Source of the DNA: Dyadobacter sp. UC 10
GTDB taxonomy: Bacteria; Bacteroidota; Bacteroidia; Cytophagales; Spirosomataceae
Length of the DNA: 64,000 nucleotides
Direction: 5' to 3'
Assembly: GCF_008369915.1 (NCBI RefSeq)
Contig: NZ_VSRN01000001.1
Span: 2,016,001 to 2,080,000 of the forward strand
Shown here piece by piece: positions 53,874 through 62,433 of the stretch. The position numbers were made by a program, and so were the translations under genes. Under the pieces are notes generated by a model, which saw only the letters and a list, made by a program, of their open reading frames with translations, was not told the origin of the DNA and searched no databases. The stretch's first letter is position 1, and each line of letters begins with the position of its first letter.

Positions 53874-55097
53874 ATGAAAACAACCCTAAGCAAATTTGGG
53901 ATAATGATTGCCCTTGCCAGTCTTTTTTCGTGCAGCGACGATAAACCCGCGGGGGAAGTAACGCCGGCGGAACAGCATTTCACCATTTCCGCCTGGGCCC
54001 AGGGCGACGACCAATACATTGCATCCGTTCCTTCGATCCAGGAAGGCAGTTTGTCGTTTTTAGGAAAAGGCATTGAAGCACAGGGCTCGCGCTATTTGTG
54101 GCACAAGCAATATGTGTATCAAATGAACCTGCCAGAGAAGAAATTCATCCAGTATGAAATGAAAGCCGACGGTTCAATTGCCGAAAAATCGTACATTCTG
54201 ACCGATGGTGTGGTGCCCAATTATTTCCAATCGCTTAATGTAGTTGACGACAACACTTTACTCGTTTTGGGTGCTCTGGACGATAATAAAGGCCAGGCTG
54301 GCTGGGCAAGAATACGCGTCGATAACTTTTCAGTGATAGACAAAGGAACATTTACACTGCCTTACAATGCCGCAACGCCGGACGTAACCTTCTACCTGGG
54401 CCGCGGATTTGTGGATAATGGCAAATTCATTCTGGGCGGCTATTATTACAATGCTGCCACAAGAGCTTACGTAGTTGACGGTGTGAAGGCGCTGGTTTAC
54501 GACTTCCCCTCAATGGGCAACATGAAAGTGATCAGCACCAATGCGACGAACGGCAGCGTGGGTTACGATTATCTGCATTCGGTAGATAAAGACGAAGAGG
54601 GCAACCATTATTTCGTGGTGAGCGCCGGTAAGTACTGGATGGGCAATGGAGGCAAATCGGGTGTGGTGCGGATCAAAAAGGGCACGGCCGAATTTGACAA
54701 AGACTACTTTTTCGACGTGACGACGCCAGTTGGCGACGAAGCTTGTTTGATGGGATTAAACTACGTTGGAAATGGCATTGCATTTGGGACAGTGCAATAT
54801 GAAAGCAAAATGACCTCGGTACGGGACCGCTATAACGACATTGCCCAGGTTGTGAAATTGAATTTAAATACCAAAACCGTAACCGTAATGAACAGCCCTT
54901 TGAGCCCGGTCGGAATGGTACGTTCTCCATTGGTATTTAACGGCAAATACTATACAGGTATCAGCCCGGTGGATAAAGAAGCATTCATCTACGAATTCGA
55001 TCCGGCAGGAGGGGCCGACAGTTTCAAAAAAGGTATTTCGCTCGATGGTGGCGGATATATTCAGGTACAGCTTATCGCGCCCCACCCAACAAAATAA
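53874..55097 (+). CDS. DUF4374 domain lipoprotein (second copy)
   Basis: A 407-residue lipoprotein, Cys20 in FSC after a signal peptide. It is a DUF4374 member related to the copy at 49198; conserved landmarks such as KSGVVRIKKGTAEFDKDYFFDVT find their counterpart there (SGIVRIKSGQTEFDDSYFLNLT). It closes the iron-type locus and has a terminator behind it. Confidence 0.88.
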   Translation: MKTTLSKFGIMIALASLFSCSDDKPAGEVTPAEQHFTISAWAQGDDQYIASVPSIQEGSLSFLGKGIEAQGSRYLWHKQYVYQMNLPEKKFIQYEMKADGSIAEKSYILTDGVVPNYFQSLNVVDDNTLLVLGALDDNKGQAGWARIRVDNFSVIDKGTFTLPYNAATPDVTFYLGRGFVDNGKFILGGYYYNAATRAYVVDGVKALVYDFPSMGNMKVISTNATNGSVGYDYLHSVDKDEEGNHYFVVSAGKYWMGNGGKSGVVRIKKGTAEFDKDYFFDVTTPVGDEACLMGLNYVGNGIAFGTVQYESKMTSVRDRYNDIAQVVKLNLNTKTVTVMNSPLSPVGMVRSPLVFNGKYYTGISPVDKEAFIYEFDPAGGADSFKKGISLDGGGYIQVQLIAPHPTK

Positions 55098-55115
55098 AGA
55101 CTCAAACATAACAGG

Positions 55116-55148
55116 GGAGATCGTCCGGACAGGCGGTCTCCTTTTTTG
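55116..55148 (+). terminator. Terminator after the second DUF4374 gene
   Basis: GGAGATCG at 55116-55123 pairs with CGGTCTCC at 55134-55141 (one G-U pair), followed by TTTTTTG. The T-tract overlaps the -33 element of the next promoter. Confidence 0.85.
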
Positions 55149-55179
55149 TTTCAATCAAAACATTAATTCGATAACTTTG
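55145..55179 (+). promoter_or_regulatory. Promoter of the fluoride-riboswitch transcript
   Basis: TTTG at 55145-55148 and TAACTTTG at 55172-55179 (perfect TAnnTTTG) with a 23-base spacer. The transcript would start close to 55186, right at the 5' edge of the riboswitch. Confidence 0.65.
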
Positions 55180-55187
55180 CCGACGAA

Positions 55188-55243
55188 CAGGAAATGGTGT
55201 CTTCCTACTAAAACCGCCTTTGCAGGCTGATGGCGCCTATTAG
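55188..55243 (+). promoter_or_regulatory. Fluoride riboswitch (crcB motif), candidate
   Basis: The sequence follows the crcB-motif layout. AGGAA (55189-55193) pairs with TTCCT (55202-55206); between them GGTGTC (55196-55201) pairs with GGCGCC (55232-55237); GCCT (55216-55219) pairs with AGGC (55224-55227). The conserved AACCGC and CTGATGGCGCCTA words lie at 55212-55217 and 55227-55239. Downstream, CCTATTAG (55236-55243) is exactly complementary to CTAATAGG (55265-55272), which competes with the GGCGCC pairing and lies next to a GGTATATATACC palindrome directly before the ATG; this looks like the expression platform. Found by eye, not by a covariance model. Confidence 0.75.
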
Positions 55244-55282
55244 GATCAAAATATTTTTGTTCAACTAATAGGTATATATACC

Positions 55283-56611
55283 ATGTCAGCAACCCGCCTT
55301 CGTCTCTCCAAAAAGTTAGCTATTATCTTCTGGAAGTACCCGATCATTTTTTTTACGATCAAATGGCTGGTCATTTCAGGACTGGTAGGCGTGTTTGCAG
55401 GCTCCGCTTCCGCATTCTTCCTGGTCTCTCTCGAATGGGCAACGCAATACCGGGAGGCGCACCACTGGATTATCGCCTTACTACCGCTTGCCGGGCTGCT
55501 GATCGGATGCATGTACCACTATTTCGGCAAGGACGTTGAAGCCGGCAACAATCTGCTGCTTGAAAACATCAACCGCCCCTCGGCGATCATATCCCTCAAA
55601 ATGGCCCTTTTTGTACTGATAGGCACAATCGCCACTCATTTGTTTGGAGGATCGGCCGGCAGGGAAGGAACCGCCCTGCAAATGGGCGGCTCCATAGCCG
55701 ACCAGTTTACCCGGCTTTTGGGTTTGCGACCGAGGGACCGGAAGCTCATACTCATTGCCGGTATTGCCGCCGGGTTCGGTTCGGTATTCGGAACTCCGCT
55801 TGCCGGCGGGATTTTCGCACTGGAAGTTTTCCTGATCGGCAGGATCCGGTACGATGCCTTGCTACCTGCTTTTGCAGCCTCCATTTTTGCTGACTTAACA
55901 ACCAGAGCCTGGCAGGTCGGGCATACGCACTATCACATCGCATCAATCCCGCATCTTTCCGGAATGAATGTCTTGTATGCAGTAGTCGCCGGAATTGCAT
56001 TCGGCGCAGCATCGGTGCTCTTCAGCAGTTTAACACACTATACAAGCCGCTTTTTTAAACAAAGCATTTCTTTTCCACCCTTTCGGCCGCTCGTGGGAGG
56101 CGCGCTGGTCGCAGCAGCTGTATTTCTTTTTGGCACTACCAGATACATCGGACTTGGCATTCCGGTCATCCTTGAATCTTTCGAGAACCAGCTCCCGCCC
56201 TACGATTTTTTCCTGAAAATCCTCTTTACAGCTGTGACGCTGGGAGCGGCTTTCAAGGGCGGGGAAGTCACTCCTCTGTTCTTCATTGGGGCAACCCTGG
56301 GCAATGCGCTTTCATACTTTATCCCCCTGCCGGTCGGATTGCTGGCAGGTATGGGGTTCGTGGCTGTTTTTGCCGGCGCCGCCAACACGCCGATAGCCTG
56401 TATTCTGATGGCCATAGAGCTGTTCGGCAGCGAATGCGGCGTGTACGTTGCTATTGCCTGCATCATTGCTTACTTTTTTTCTGGACACCGGGGAATTTAT
56501 GGTTCACAACTGGTTGGCCAACCCAAACATCTCAGCTACGGGAGGCACACCGGAAAGATGCTTTCAACACTTCATTCGACCCCGAAAAGTTTCCGTCACC
56601 GAACAAAATAA
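55283..56611 (+). CDS. ClC-family transporter, probable fluoride/proton antiporter (CLC-F)
   Basis: A 442-residue ClC protein with about 10-12 membrane helices. The central motif reads GGSAGREGT at 122-130, with the gating Glu128; canonical chloride channels have GREGP, while GREGT is seen in CLC-F fluoride exporters. The position of the canonical GSGIP filter is occupied by AGNNLLLEN (about 87-95). Other landmarks are GFGSVFGTPLAGGIFALEV and KGGEVTPLFFIGATLG. Together with the fluoride riboswitch upstream, this points to removal of fluoride from the cytosol. The CLC-F call depends on remembered filter differences and the riboswitch, so chloride transport remains possible. Confidence 0.85.
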   Translation: MSATRLRLSKKLAIIFWKYPIIFFTIKWLVISGLVGVFAGSASAFFLVSLEWATQYREAHHWIIALLPLAGLLIGCMYHYFGKDVEAGNNLLLENINRPSAIISLKMALFVLIGTIATHLFGGSAGREGTALQMGGSIADQFTRLLGLRPRDRKLILIAGIAAGFGSVFGTPLAGGIFALEVFLIGRIRYDALLPAFAASIFADLTTRAWQVGHTHYHIASIPHLSGMNVLYAVVAGIAFGAASVLFSSLTHYTSRFFKQSISFPPFRPLVGGALVAAAVFLFGTTRYIGLGIPVILESFENQLPPYDFFLKILFTAVTLGAAFKGGEVTPLFFIGATLGNALSYFIPLPVGLLAGMGFVAVFAGAANTPIACILMAIELFGSECGVYVAIACIIAYFFSGHRGIYGSQLVGQPKHLSYGRHTGKMLSTLHSTPKSFRHRTK

Positions 56612-56683
56612 CTATGTGAGTGTCCGGTAGACGCATTCAGCTAAATATAGCTCCTGTTCCTGCTGAGTAAATATTCTGAATGC

Positions 56684-56721
56684 AAAAGGCACTTACCATG
56701 TTAGTCAGTAAGTGCCTTTTT
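56684..56721. terminator. Bidirectional terminator between the ClC and SusD genes
   Basis: AAAAGGCACTTAC (56684-56696) is the exact complement of GTAAGTGCCTTTT (56708-56720). A-rich on one side and T-rich on the other, it can end transcription from both convergent genes. Confidence 0.88.
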
Positions 56722-56745
56722 ATTTACTCAAAAATCAATTTTAAA

Positions 56746-58299
56746 CTACTTATTCCACCAGAGCGAAGTCGTGATGTCATCATTACCCTGCGCCTTCACG
56801 GCGTTCTGGTAGTTGGCAAGATTCACGCTCTGCTCTTTCGGCGGGTAGTATAACCGCAATGGAACACCTTCGCCGAATAGCGGCTGGAATTTATAATCCG
56901 TCGTAGCGCCGTTCGCAGTTCTGCTCCACACCACGTCACCTGGTTTTACCAAAAACGTAGGATAACCCGTGCGGCGGATTTCGCTCCATGCTTCGTCACC
57001 CTGGGTGTAAAGTGCAAGGTATTTCTGGTTCAAAACATTCGCCTTATCAGCTTTCGGAAGTGCAGCCAGGTAAGTCGTAATATCCGCCTGTGCAACGCCC
57101 CATTTTTGCAAAGAGGCAGTTACGCCATTGATATAAGCCTGCTGATCCCAGTTTTTATATTCAGAAATCAGAAAAGCTACCTCTGCATATTCCTGCAATA
57201 CTTCCCCGTAAGCCGCTGCATTTACGGCAGTACCCGGCAAGCTCACATCCGTGGCTGTCAGCAAACCCGCTGCCGCAACGGGCAATCCGTAAGGCTGGCC
57301 TACGTATTCACCGGCTGCGTTTTTAGTCGCATATATCAGCAAACGGGGGTCCTGCACTTTCACGGTTCCGATCTGACCTTTCAATGCATTGATCAGCACG
57401 TGCGAAACAGCGAAATCCTTGCGGTTGGCCGTCACCGTAGCGCGGTACAAAGGTGCCTCATTGGGTGCAAGTGCCTGGTATTTGAATACTGCATTATCTG
57501 CATTGGAAGTAAAAACGCCTTTGGCCAAAGCATCTTCAAAATGTGCATTCGACTCAGCAGGCAGTTTGGTGCGGATCCGTGTAGCAATGCGCAGGCGGAG
57601 CGAGTTTGCAAATTTGGCCCACAGCTCATTTTTACCTTTATAAATCACATCGTAATTGCCGAATGTAGTCGCCGTTTTGTACTTGATCAAAGTGTCACCA
57701 GCCGATTTCAGTTCATTCAGAATATCCTGGTAAATCTTCTGCTGACTTGCATAAGCCGGGCTCAGGTTCTCGGGATTTTGCTGCAAAGCCTGAAACTCAG
57801 GATCCGGGTTACCGTAAGATTGGTAAGGTACATTTCCGAAAACGTCGGTCAGGTTCTGGAAAACATACGCTTTCAAAATCCGCGCGATCGCGATCTGGTT
57901 TGCATTGGTACCTGCCACACCTGCCGCTGCTACGTCCTTTTTGGCCGGGTCGGTATTGAGGATAATGATCTCGTTCAGGTTATTGAGCGTTTTGTAAGCA
58001 TTGCTCCAATAGGTATCCGAATACGAACGCGGAATATCGTATCGCGACTGGTCGCTGTAAATATTCTGGCTGTAATACTGCGCAAATAGCTGTGTCCCGC
58101 GCAAGGAGCTGTTTTCATTGCGGATATTATCGATCGCCTGTTTTTCGGCATTCAATAAAATGGTCGTCGTCGTCGCGTTTTCGGGACGGTTCGGGTCCCT
58201 GTTTACTTCTTCAAAATGGCTGTCGCTGCAAGATACAAGCAATGCTATTGCGCCGATGGCGAGTGAAAAGATGCTTTTCTGATATATGAACTTTTGCAT
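56746..58299 (-). CDS. SusD/RagB-family nutrient-binding lipoprotein
   Basis: A 517-residue lipoprotein with lipobox ending LVSC (Cys24). The start of the mature protein, HFEEVNRDPNRPENATTTTIL, and the later AIARILKAYVFQNLTDVFGNVPYQ match the SusD-like family (the SusD_2 subgroup), alpha-helical TPR-based lids of outer-membrane SusC channels. It is expected on the cell surface, lying over the SusC barrel coded just upstream. No glycoside hydrolases or peptidases are adjacent, so the substrate (glycan, peptide or other) is not indicated. Confidence 0.93.
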   Translation of the reverse strand: MQKFIYQKSIFSLAIGAIALLVSCSDSHFEEVNRDPNRPENATTTTILLNAEKQAIDNIRNENSSLRGTQLFAQYYSQNIYSDQSRYDIPRSYSDTYWSNAYKTLNNLNEIIILNTDPAKKDVAAAGVAGTNANQIAIARILKAYVFQNLTDVFGNVPYQSYGNPDPEFQALQQNPENLSPAYASQQKIYQDILNELKSAGDTLIKYKTATTFGNYDVIYKGKNELWAKFANSLRLRIATRIRTKLPAESNAHFEDALAKGVFTSNADNAVFKYQALAPNEAPLYRATVTANRKDFAVSHVLINALKGQIGTVKVQDPRLLIYATKNAAGEYVGQPYGLPVAAAGLLTATDVSLPGTAVNAAAYGEVLQEYAEVAFLISEYKNWDQQAYINGVTASLQKWGVAQADITTYLAALPKADKANVLNQKYLALYTQGDEAWSEIRRTGYPTFLVKPGDVVWSRTANGATTDYKFQPLFGEGVPLRLYYPPKEQSVNLANYQNAVKAQGNDDITTSLWWNK

Positions 58300-58331
58300 G
58301 GTCTACAATTTTTAACTTTAAAATAGCTGGC

Positions 58332-61300
58332 TTAAAACTTCACATTCACATTCAAACCGTAAGTCGCCGGCACCGGAATGCTTCCGCCTTCCAATCCCTG
58401 AATGTTACCGCCGCTGCTTGTGAATTCAGGATCGATGTATTTGCTGGCTGTGTAAATGTTAACCAGGTTTCTGCCGTACAGTCCGAAGTAAACGGATTTC
58501 ACCGTTTTGTTGGCCAGTGGCAGGCTGTACCCGAATGTGACCTCACGCAGCTTCACAAATGTGGCGTCGAATATTGTCTGCGGCGTTGGCCCGCTGTATT
58601 CGCCCCGCGCCCAGGCCTGCGCCGTAATGCGGGTATCGTTTGGTGAAATATTGCTCACCGAATAGGTTCCGTCTGCATTGTAGGTTACCGTTCCTTTCAC
58701 GCCGTCGAGCACCACGCCTGTTTCCCGCACATTGTCGGCAGCTGTTTTTTCGAGTACACCTGCGTACATACCTACTTTATACGTTTGCGAGAAGAATTTC
58801 CCGCCCACACGACCATCCACCAGGAAGCCGAGGTTGAAGTTTTTGTAGGTAAAACTGTTCTGAAAACCAAACAGGTATTTTGGCAAAACACTACCCAGCG
58901 GCGTCAGTTGCTGCCCGCGGTCGTAGGTTCCGTCCGCCTTGATCACTTTCTGACCATCGGCAGTATAGATAAAATCATTACCCAGAATCTGTCCGTAAGG
59001 CTGACCTTCGCGTGCTACCAATGTAACCAGACTGTTCGCGAGCTGGAATGTATTTACACCGGGCGCAAGCTGGATCACCTTATTCCGGTTCCGCGACCAG
59101 TTCAGGCTCGAATTCCATTCAAAACCATTACCACGGATCGGCGTGCCGGTCAATGTAACCTCCACCCCTTTGTTATTGATCTTACCCGCATTGATCACCT
59201 TCGAATCGTACCCGAATGCGGAAGAAACCGGGATGTTGATAATCTGGTTGCGGCTCACATTGTCATAGTAAGTCACGTCCAGCCCTACCCGATTCTTGAA
59301 TGCCTGCAAGCTCAGACCGGTTTCCCATGAACTGGTGATCTCAGGTTTCAAAGCCTGGTTGTTCAGCTGCGTCGGAAGTCGGTACGAAGCCAGTCCCTCG
59401 AAAGACTGGGTGGCTTCGTAGGCGCGCTGCAACTGGTAAGGATCAGTATCGTTACCTACCTGCGCCCAGCCGAGGCGAACTTTTGCAAAATCCAGCCAGC
59501 CGATATCTTTCACACCATTGAGTTCACTCAGTATCAAACTCGTTGTCAATGAAGGATATGCAAAAGAATTCCGTCCGATTGGCAAAGTAGAGGACCAGTC
59601 GTTACGTAAGGTTCCGTCTACGAAAAGTAAGCTTTTCCAGCCCAACGAGAAGCTTCCGAAAATAGAGTTGATCTGCTTACGGTAAGCGTTTGAATTCACC
59701 AGCACCGAGCTGGCGTTTTTCAAATTGTAGTATTCAGGAATAATCAATCCGCCCTGCGTTACAGCATCGCTGATGCGGCGGCGCTGACTCATGATATTTC
59801 CTCCCGCATTCACATTCAGTGAGATATCCCCCCAGCTCTTGTTGGCAGAAGCCAGTAACTCGTAATTGAACTCGCTGAAATTATTATTGTATTCCTGGTA
59901 CTGCGATTGCGTGCGGGAATACACCGCAATGCGGTCCTGGTATTGGTAATTGTAGACATCCGCATTCACTTTTCCGCTCACTTTCAGCCAGCTGTTCACA
60001 TCGTAAACGAGGCCCACATTTCCATAAAAACGATCGCGGTTTTCGTCGAGGTAACTTTCGTAAGCCGACCAATAGGGATTATCAATAAATTTCGCAGCCT
60101 CACCCGCTGGTGTATTCTGATAACCGCTGCGGTTCCACAGGATCTGCGTTCCGTCGGCCCTTTTGTAGTTTTTCAGCTTTTCGTAATCCACCTGCACGGC
60201 TCCCCATTGAAATGCTTCCAGGATAATATTCCGGTTGGTAGCACCTGTCCAGGGCCGGCCGGTCGACTGATTTTTGATGTAATTGAAATTATTGTAAACC
60301 TTCAATTTACCCAACTGCGTAGATCCCGAAAAGTTGATCGAATTCCGTTTTAATGAAGAATTCGGTACAGTACCTTTTACATTTTTGTTCGTATAGGAAA
60401 GGCGGTAAGTCGAGTTTGCATTCCCGCCGCTTACCGACAGACTGTTTGTATTGGCCACACCTGTTTCGAAGAAAGTGTGTACATCGTTTTTCGGGTAAAT
60501 CCACGGCTGTGGGTTCAAATAGTCCGCAGTATTCTCGGGATCAAGGTTATACCAATGCAAAACGGGTGTTCCGTCGAGTTTCGGACCCCAGCTTTCATCT
60601 ACCGCATACTCGGCGATATTGTAATTGGTACCACCGATATTAGCCTGCTGGAATGTGCTTGAAAAACCGCCGCCATAGAGTTTCTGACGTTTTGGAAGCC
60701 GCACAATGTTTTCAAATTCAATACCCGTATTCAGCGTCAGGTTCACCTTGCTGTTTTCTTTTCCTTTTTTGGTAGTAATCAAAATAACCCCGTTTGCCGC
60801 GCGCGTTCCGTAAAGTGCCGCCGCCGAAGGTCCTTTCAATACCGAAATATTTTCTATATCGTCCGGGTTAAGATCCTGGATCATGTTACCCACATCTTTT
60901 CCACCGCTTCCCGAGCTCGTCGCCGCGCTGTTCAGGTCTGCATTGTCGATCGGCGTTCCGTCGATTACATACAAAGGCTGGTTATTTCCTGAAATAGAAT
61001 TGATCCCCCGTAAAAGCACACGCGACGAGCCGCCCATATTGCCCCCGGAAGTAACCACCTGTAAGCCCGCTACTTTACCTGATAGTGCACTCAAAGCATT
61101 GGTCGGCCGGGTTTGCAAAGCTTCCCCTTTGATTTCCTGCACCGCATAGCCCAATGCCCGCTTTTCGCGCGAGATACCGAGTGCGGTTACCACTACCTCG
61201 TTGAGGATCTTGGTATCGGCTTTCAATGCGACATTCACTTTGTCACCATTACCAATCGCCACATCCTGAGCCAGATAACCGATAAAAGAGACGACCAGCA

Positions 61301-61511
61301 CAGCCGCATCGTCACTGACATTCAGACTAAAAGCACCGGCAACATCAGAAAGTGTCCCAGATGAAGTGCCTTTTATGGCCACAGAGGCCCCGGGCAGCGG
61401 CGTACCATCGTTCGCGTCGGTTATAATACCCGTGATGACACGCTGCTGTGCACTGACAAATCCTGTCGCCAGGAAAGTCAGAAGGAATAGGTAGAGAATC
61501 CGTATTTTCAT
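58332..61511 (-). CDS. SusC/RagA-family TonB-linked outer-membrane protein
   Basis: About 1059 residues from the ATG at 61511, which gives a signal peptide ending FVSAQ; the longest frame adds 30 unsupported residues. Carboxypeptidase-like domain (about 25-105, ITGIITDANDGTPLPGASVAI), SusC plug with the signatures VVVTALGISREKRALGYAVQEI, LRGINSISGNNQPLYVIDGTPID and SVLKGPSAAALYGTRAANGVILITTKKG, then a large barrel. It forms the TonB-driven transport channel of the SusCD pair; SusD follows 33 bases downstream. Confidence 0.95.
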   Translation of the reverse strand: MKIRILYLFLLTFLATGFVSAQQRVITGIITDANDGTPLPGASVAIKGTSSGTLSDVAGAFSLNVSDDAAVLVVSFIGYLAQDVAIGNGDKVNVALKADTKILNEVVVTALGISREKRALGYAVQEIKGEALQTRPTNALSALSGKVAGLQVVTSGGNMGGSSRVLLRGINSISGNNQPLYVIDGTPIDNADLNSAATSSGSGGKDVGNMIQDLNPDDIENISVLKGPSAAALYGTRAANGVILITTKKGKENSKVNLTLNTGIEFENIVRLPKRQKLYGGGFSSTFQQANIGGTNYNIAEYAVDESWGPKLDGTPVLHWYNLDPENTADYLNPQPWIYPKNDVHTFFETGVANTNSLSVSGGNANSTYRLSYTNKNVKGTVPNSSLKRNSINFSGSTQLGKLKVYNNFNYIKNQSTGRPWTGATNRNIILEAFQWGAVQVDYEKLKNYKRADGTQILWNRSGYQNTPAGEAAKFIDNPYWSAYESYLDENRDRFYGNVGLVYDVNSWLKVSGKVNADVYNYQYQDRIAVYSRTQSQYQEYNNNFSEFNYELLASANKSWGDISLNVNAGGNIMSQRRRISDAVTQGGLIIPEYYNLKNASSVLVNSNAYRKQINSIFGSFSLGWKSLLFVDGTLRNDWSSTLPIGRNSFAYPSLTTSLILSELNGVKDIGWLDFAKVRLGWAQVGNDTDPYQLQRAYEATQSFEGLASYRLPTQLNNQALKPEITSSWETGLSLQAFKNRVGLDVTYYDNVSRNQIINIPVSSAFGYDSKVINAGKINNKGVEVTLTGTPIRGNGFEWNSSLNWSRNRNKVIQLAPGVNTFQLANSLVTLVAREGQPYGQILGNDFIYTADGQKVIKADGTYDRGQQLTPLGSVLPKYLFGFQNSFTYKNFNLGFLVDGRVGGKFFSQTYKVGMYAGVLEKTAADNVRETGVVLDGVKGTVTYNADGTYSVSNISPNDTRITAQAWARGEYSGPTPQTIFDATFVKLREVTFGYSLPLANKTVKSVYFGLYGRNLVNIYTASKYIDPEFTSSGGNIQGLEGGSIPVPATYGLNVNVKF

Positions 61512-61931
61512 AATTGTATTATTATAAGAGTGGTGAGAATACTTTTTTGAAAAATTACTTATTGATTTTTGATAGCGCTTAACACTAATTATTATGTACA
61601 ATGCTATTTAATTAGAATATTAATTGGTTTTAAATAACTACAATAGACTTATATTGGCTTTTCGCCATTGATAGTTTTGCAAATTTATTAAAAACTGTCT
61701 AAATATTTATTCTCTATCGAATTTATAGAGTAAATAAATTTATTTGTCTTATTTCAGGATCAACTGACAGTCTTTATCAAACACAAAGTACTCCGGAATT
61801 GTGCCTTTGCCGGAAAAAACTTTCACCGCTCACTCAATAATATCTGCCGCAGTTCAAAATATGGCTGAATTCAGGGATGGCGCCAGGAGATTTAAGTGGC
61901 GAAATTTGCATTGTACCAAATCACAAACACT
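61512..61931. other. AT-rich divergent intergenic region upstream of susC and a small secreted protein gene
   Basis: 420 bases with no gene seen; frames are short. It must hold the susC promoter (minus strand) and that of the small protein (plus strand), but no perfect TAnnTTTG element stands out. The first half is very A/T-rich, the second half less so. Confidence 0.4.
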
Positions 61932-62348
61932 ATGAAACGGATCGCATTTTTAGTCATCATCCTATTCCCTTTACTCGCAGCGGCACAAGATCAGGCGCTG
62001 CAGAAAGGCAAGTCGGTGTATGTGGAAACCAATAAAACAGATGTAGGAAAAAGCGCCGGCCAGGAGTTGAAAAGTGCTTTGGCGGAATGGGGATACTGGA
62101 AAGTGGCTTCTTCAAAAAGCGACGCCGATGTGATTTTAAAACTCGACACCAAAATTTCCGGTGGCGTTACGTGGACTTCCTGGGGCGGTAAAGCGGTGGC
62201 TTTGAGCGCATTGTTTGTTACCAAAGATGATCGCGAGATCTGGCAGTCGGAATATTACAAAGCTGCCCCAAACGGTGCAAATGGTTTTAATTCACAATCC
62301 GCCTCGGTGCGGAAACTGGTGAAAGGTTTGCGGAAAAAATTCGAGTAG
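61932..62348 (+). CDS. Small secreted protein, unknown function
   Basis: About 138 residues from the ATG at 61932; the 12-residue upstream extension is not signal-like. Signal peptide ends LLAAAQ. The mature part is a compact alpha/beta domain without a family I recognise: ETNKTDVGKSAGQELKSALAEWGYWKV, then SKSDADVILKLDTKI and a Gly/Trp-rich SGGVTWTSWGG. This resembles small periplasmic or surface domains in which a strand-helix-strand unit precedes a DADVIL-type strand. It stands alone, 85 bases before the L,D-transpeptidase gene. Confidence 0.6.
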   Translation: MKRIAFLVIILFPLLAAAQDQALQKGKSVYVETNKTDVGKSAGQELKSALAEWGYWKVASSKSDADVILKLDTKISGGVTWTSWGGKAVALSALFVTKDDREIWQSEYYKAAPNGANGFNSQSASVRKLVKGLRKKFE

Positions 62349-62433
62349 CCACGGATTTCGCGCTTAATCTGACAAATATGATCTTCGAAACGAAATAAAA
62401 GGTAAGTTACGGTTCGCATTCTTACTTTGTCGT

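Noticed and set aside
55252-55259. TATTTTTG as a second promoter of the ClC gene
   Set aside because: It has no -33 element at the right distance (nearest TTTG is 29 bases away) and lies inside the predicted expression platform; TAACTTTG at 55172 is better.
57106-58089. A 327-residue open frame antisense to the SusD gene
   Set aside because: SusD on the minus strand fits its family over the whole length; the other frame has no protein-like features.
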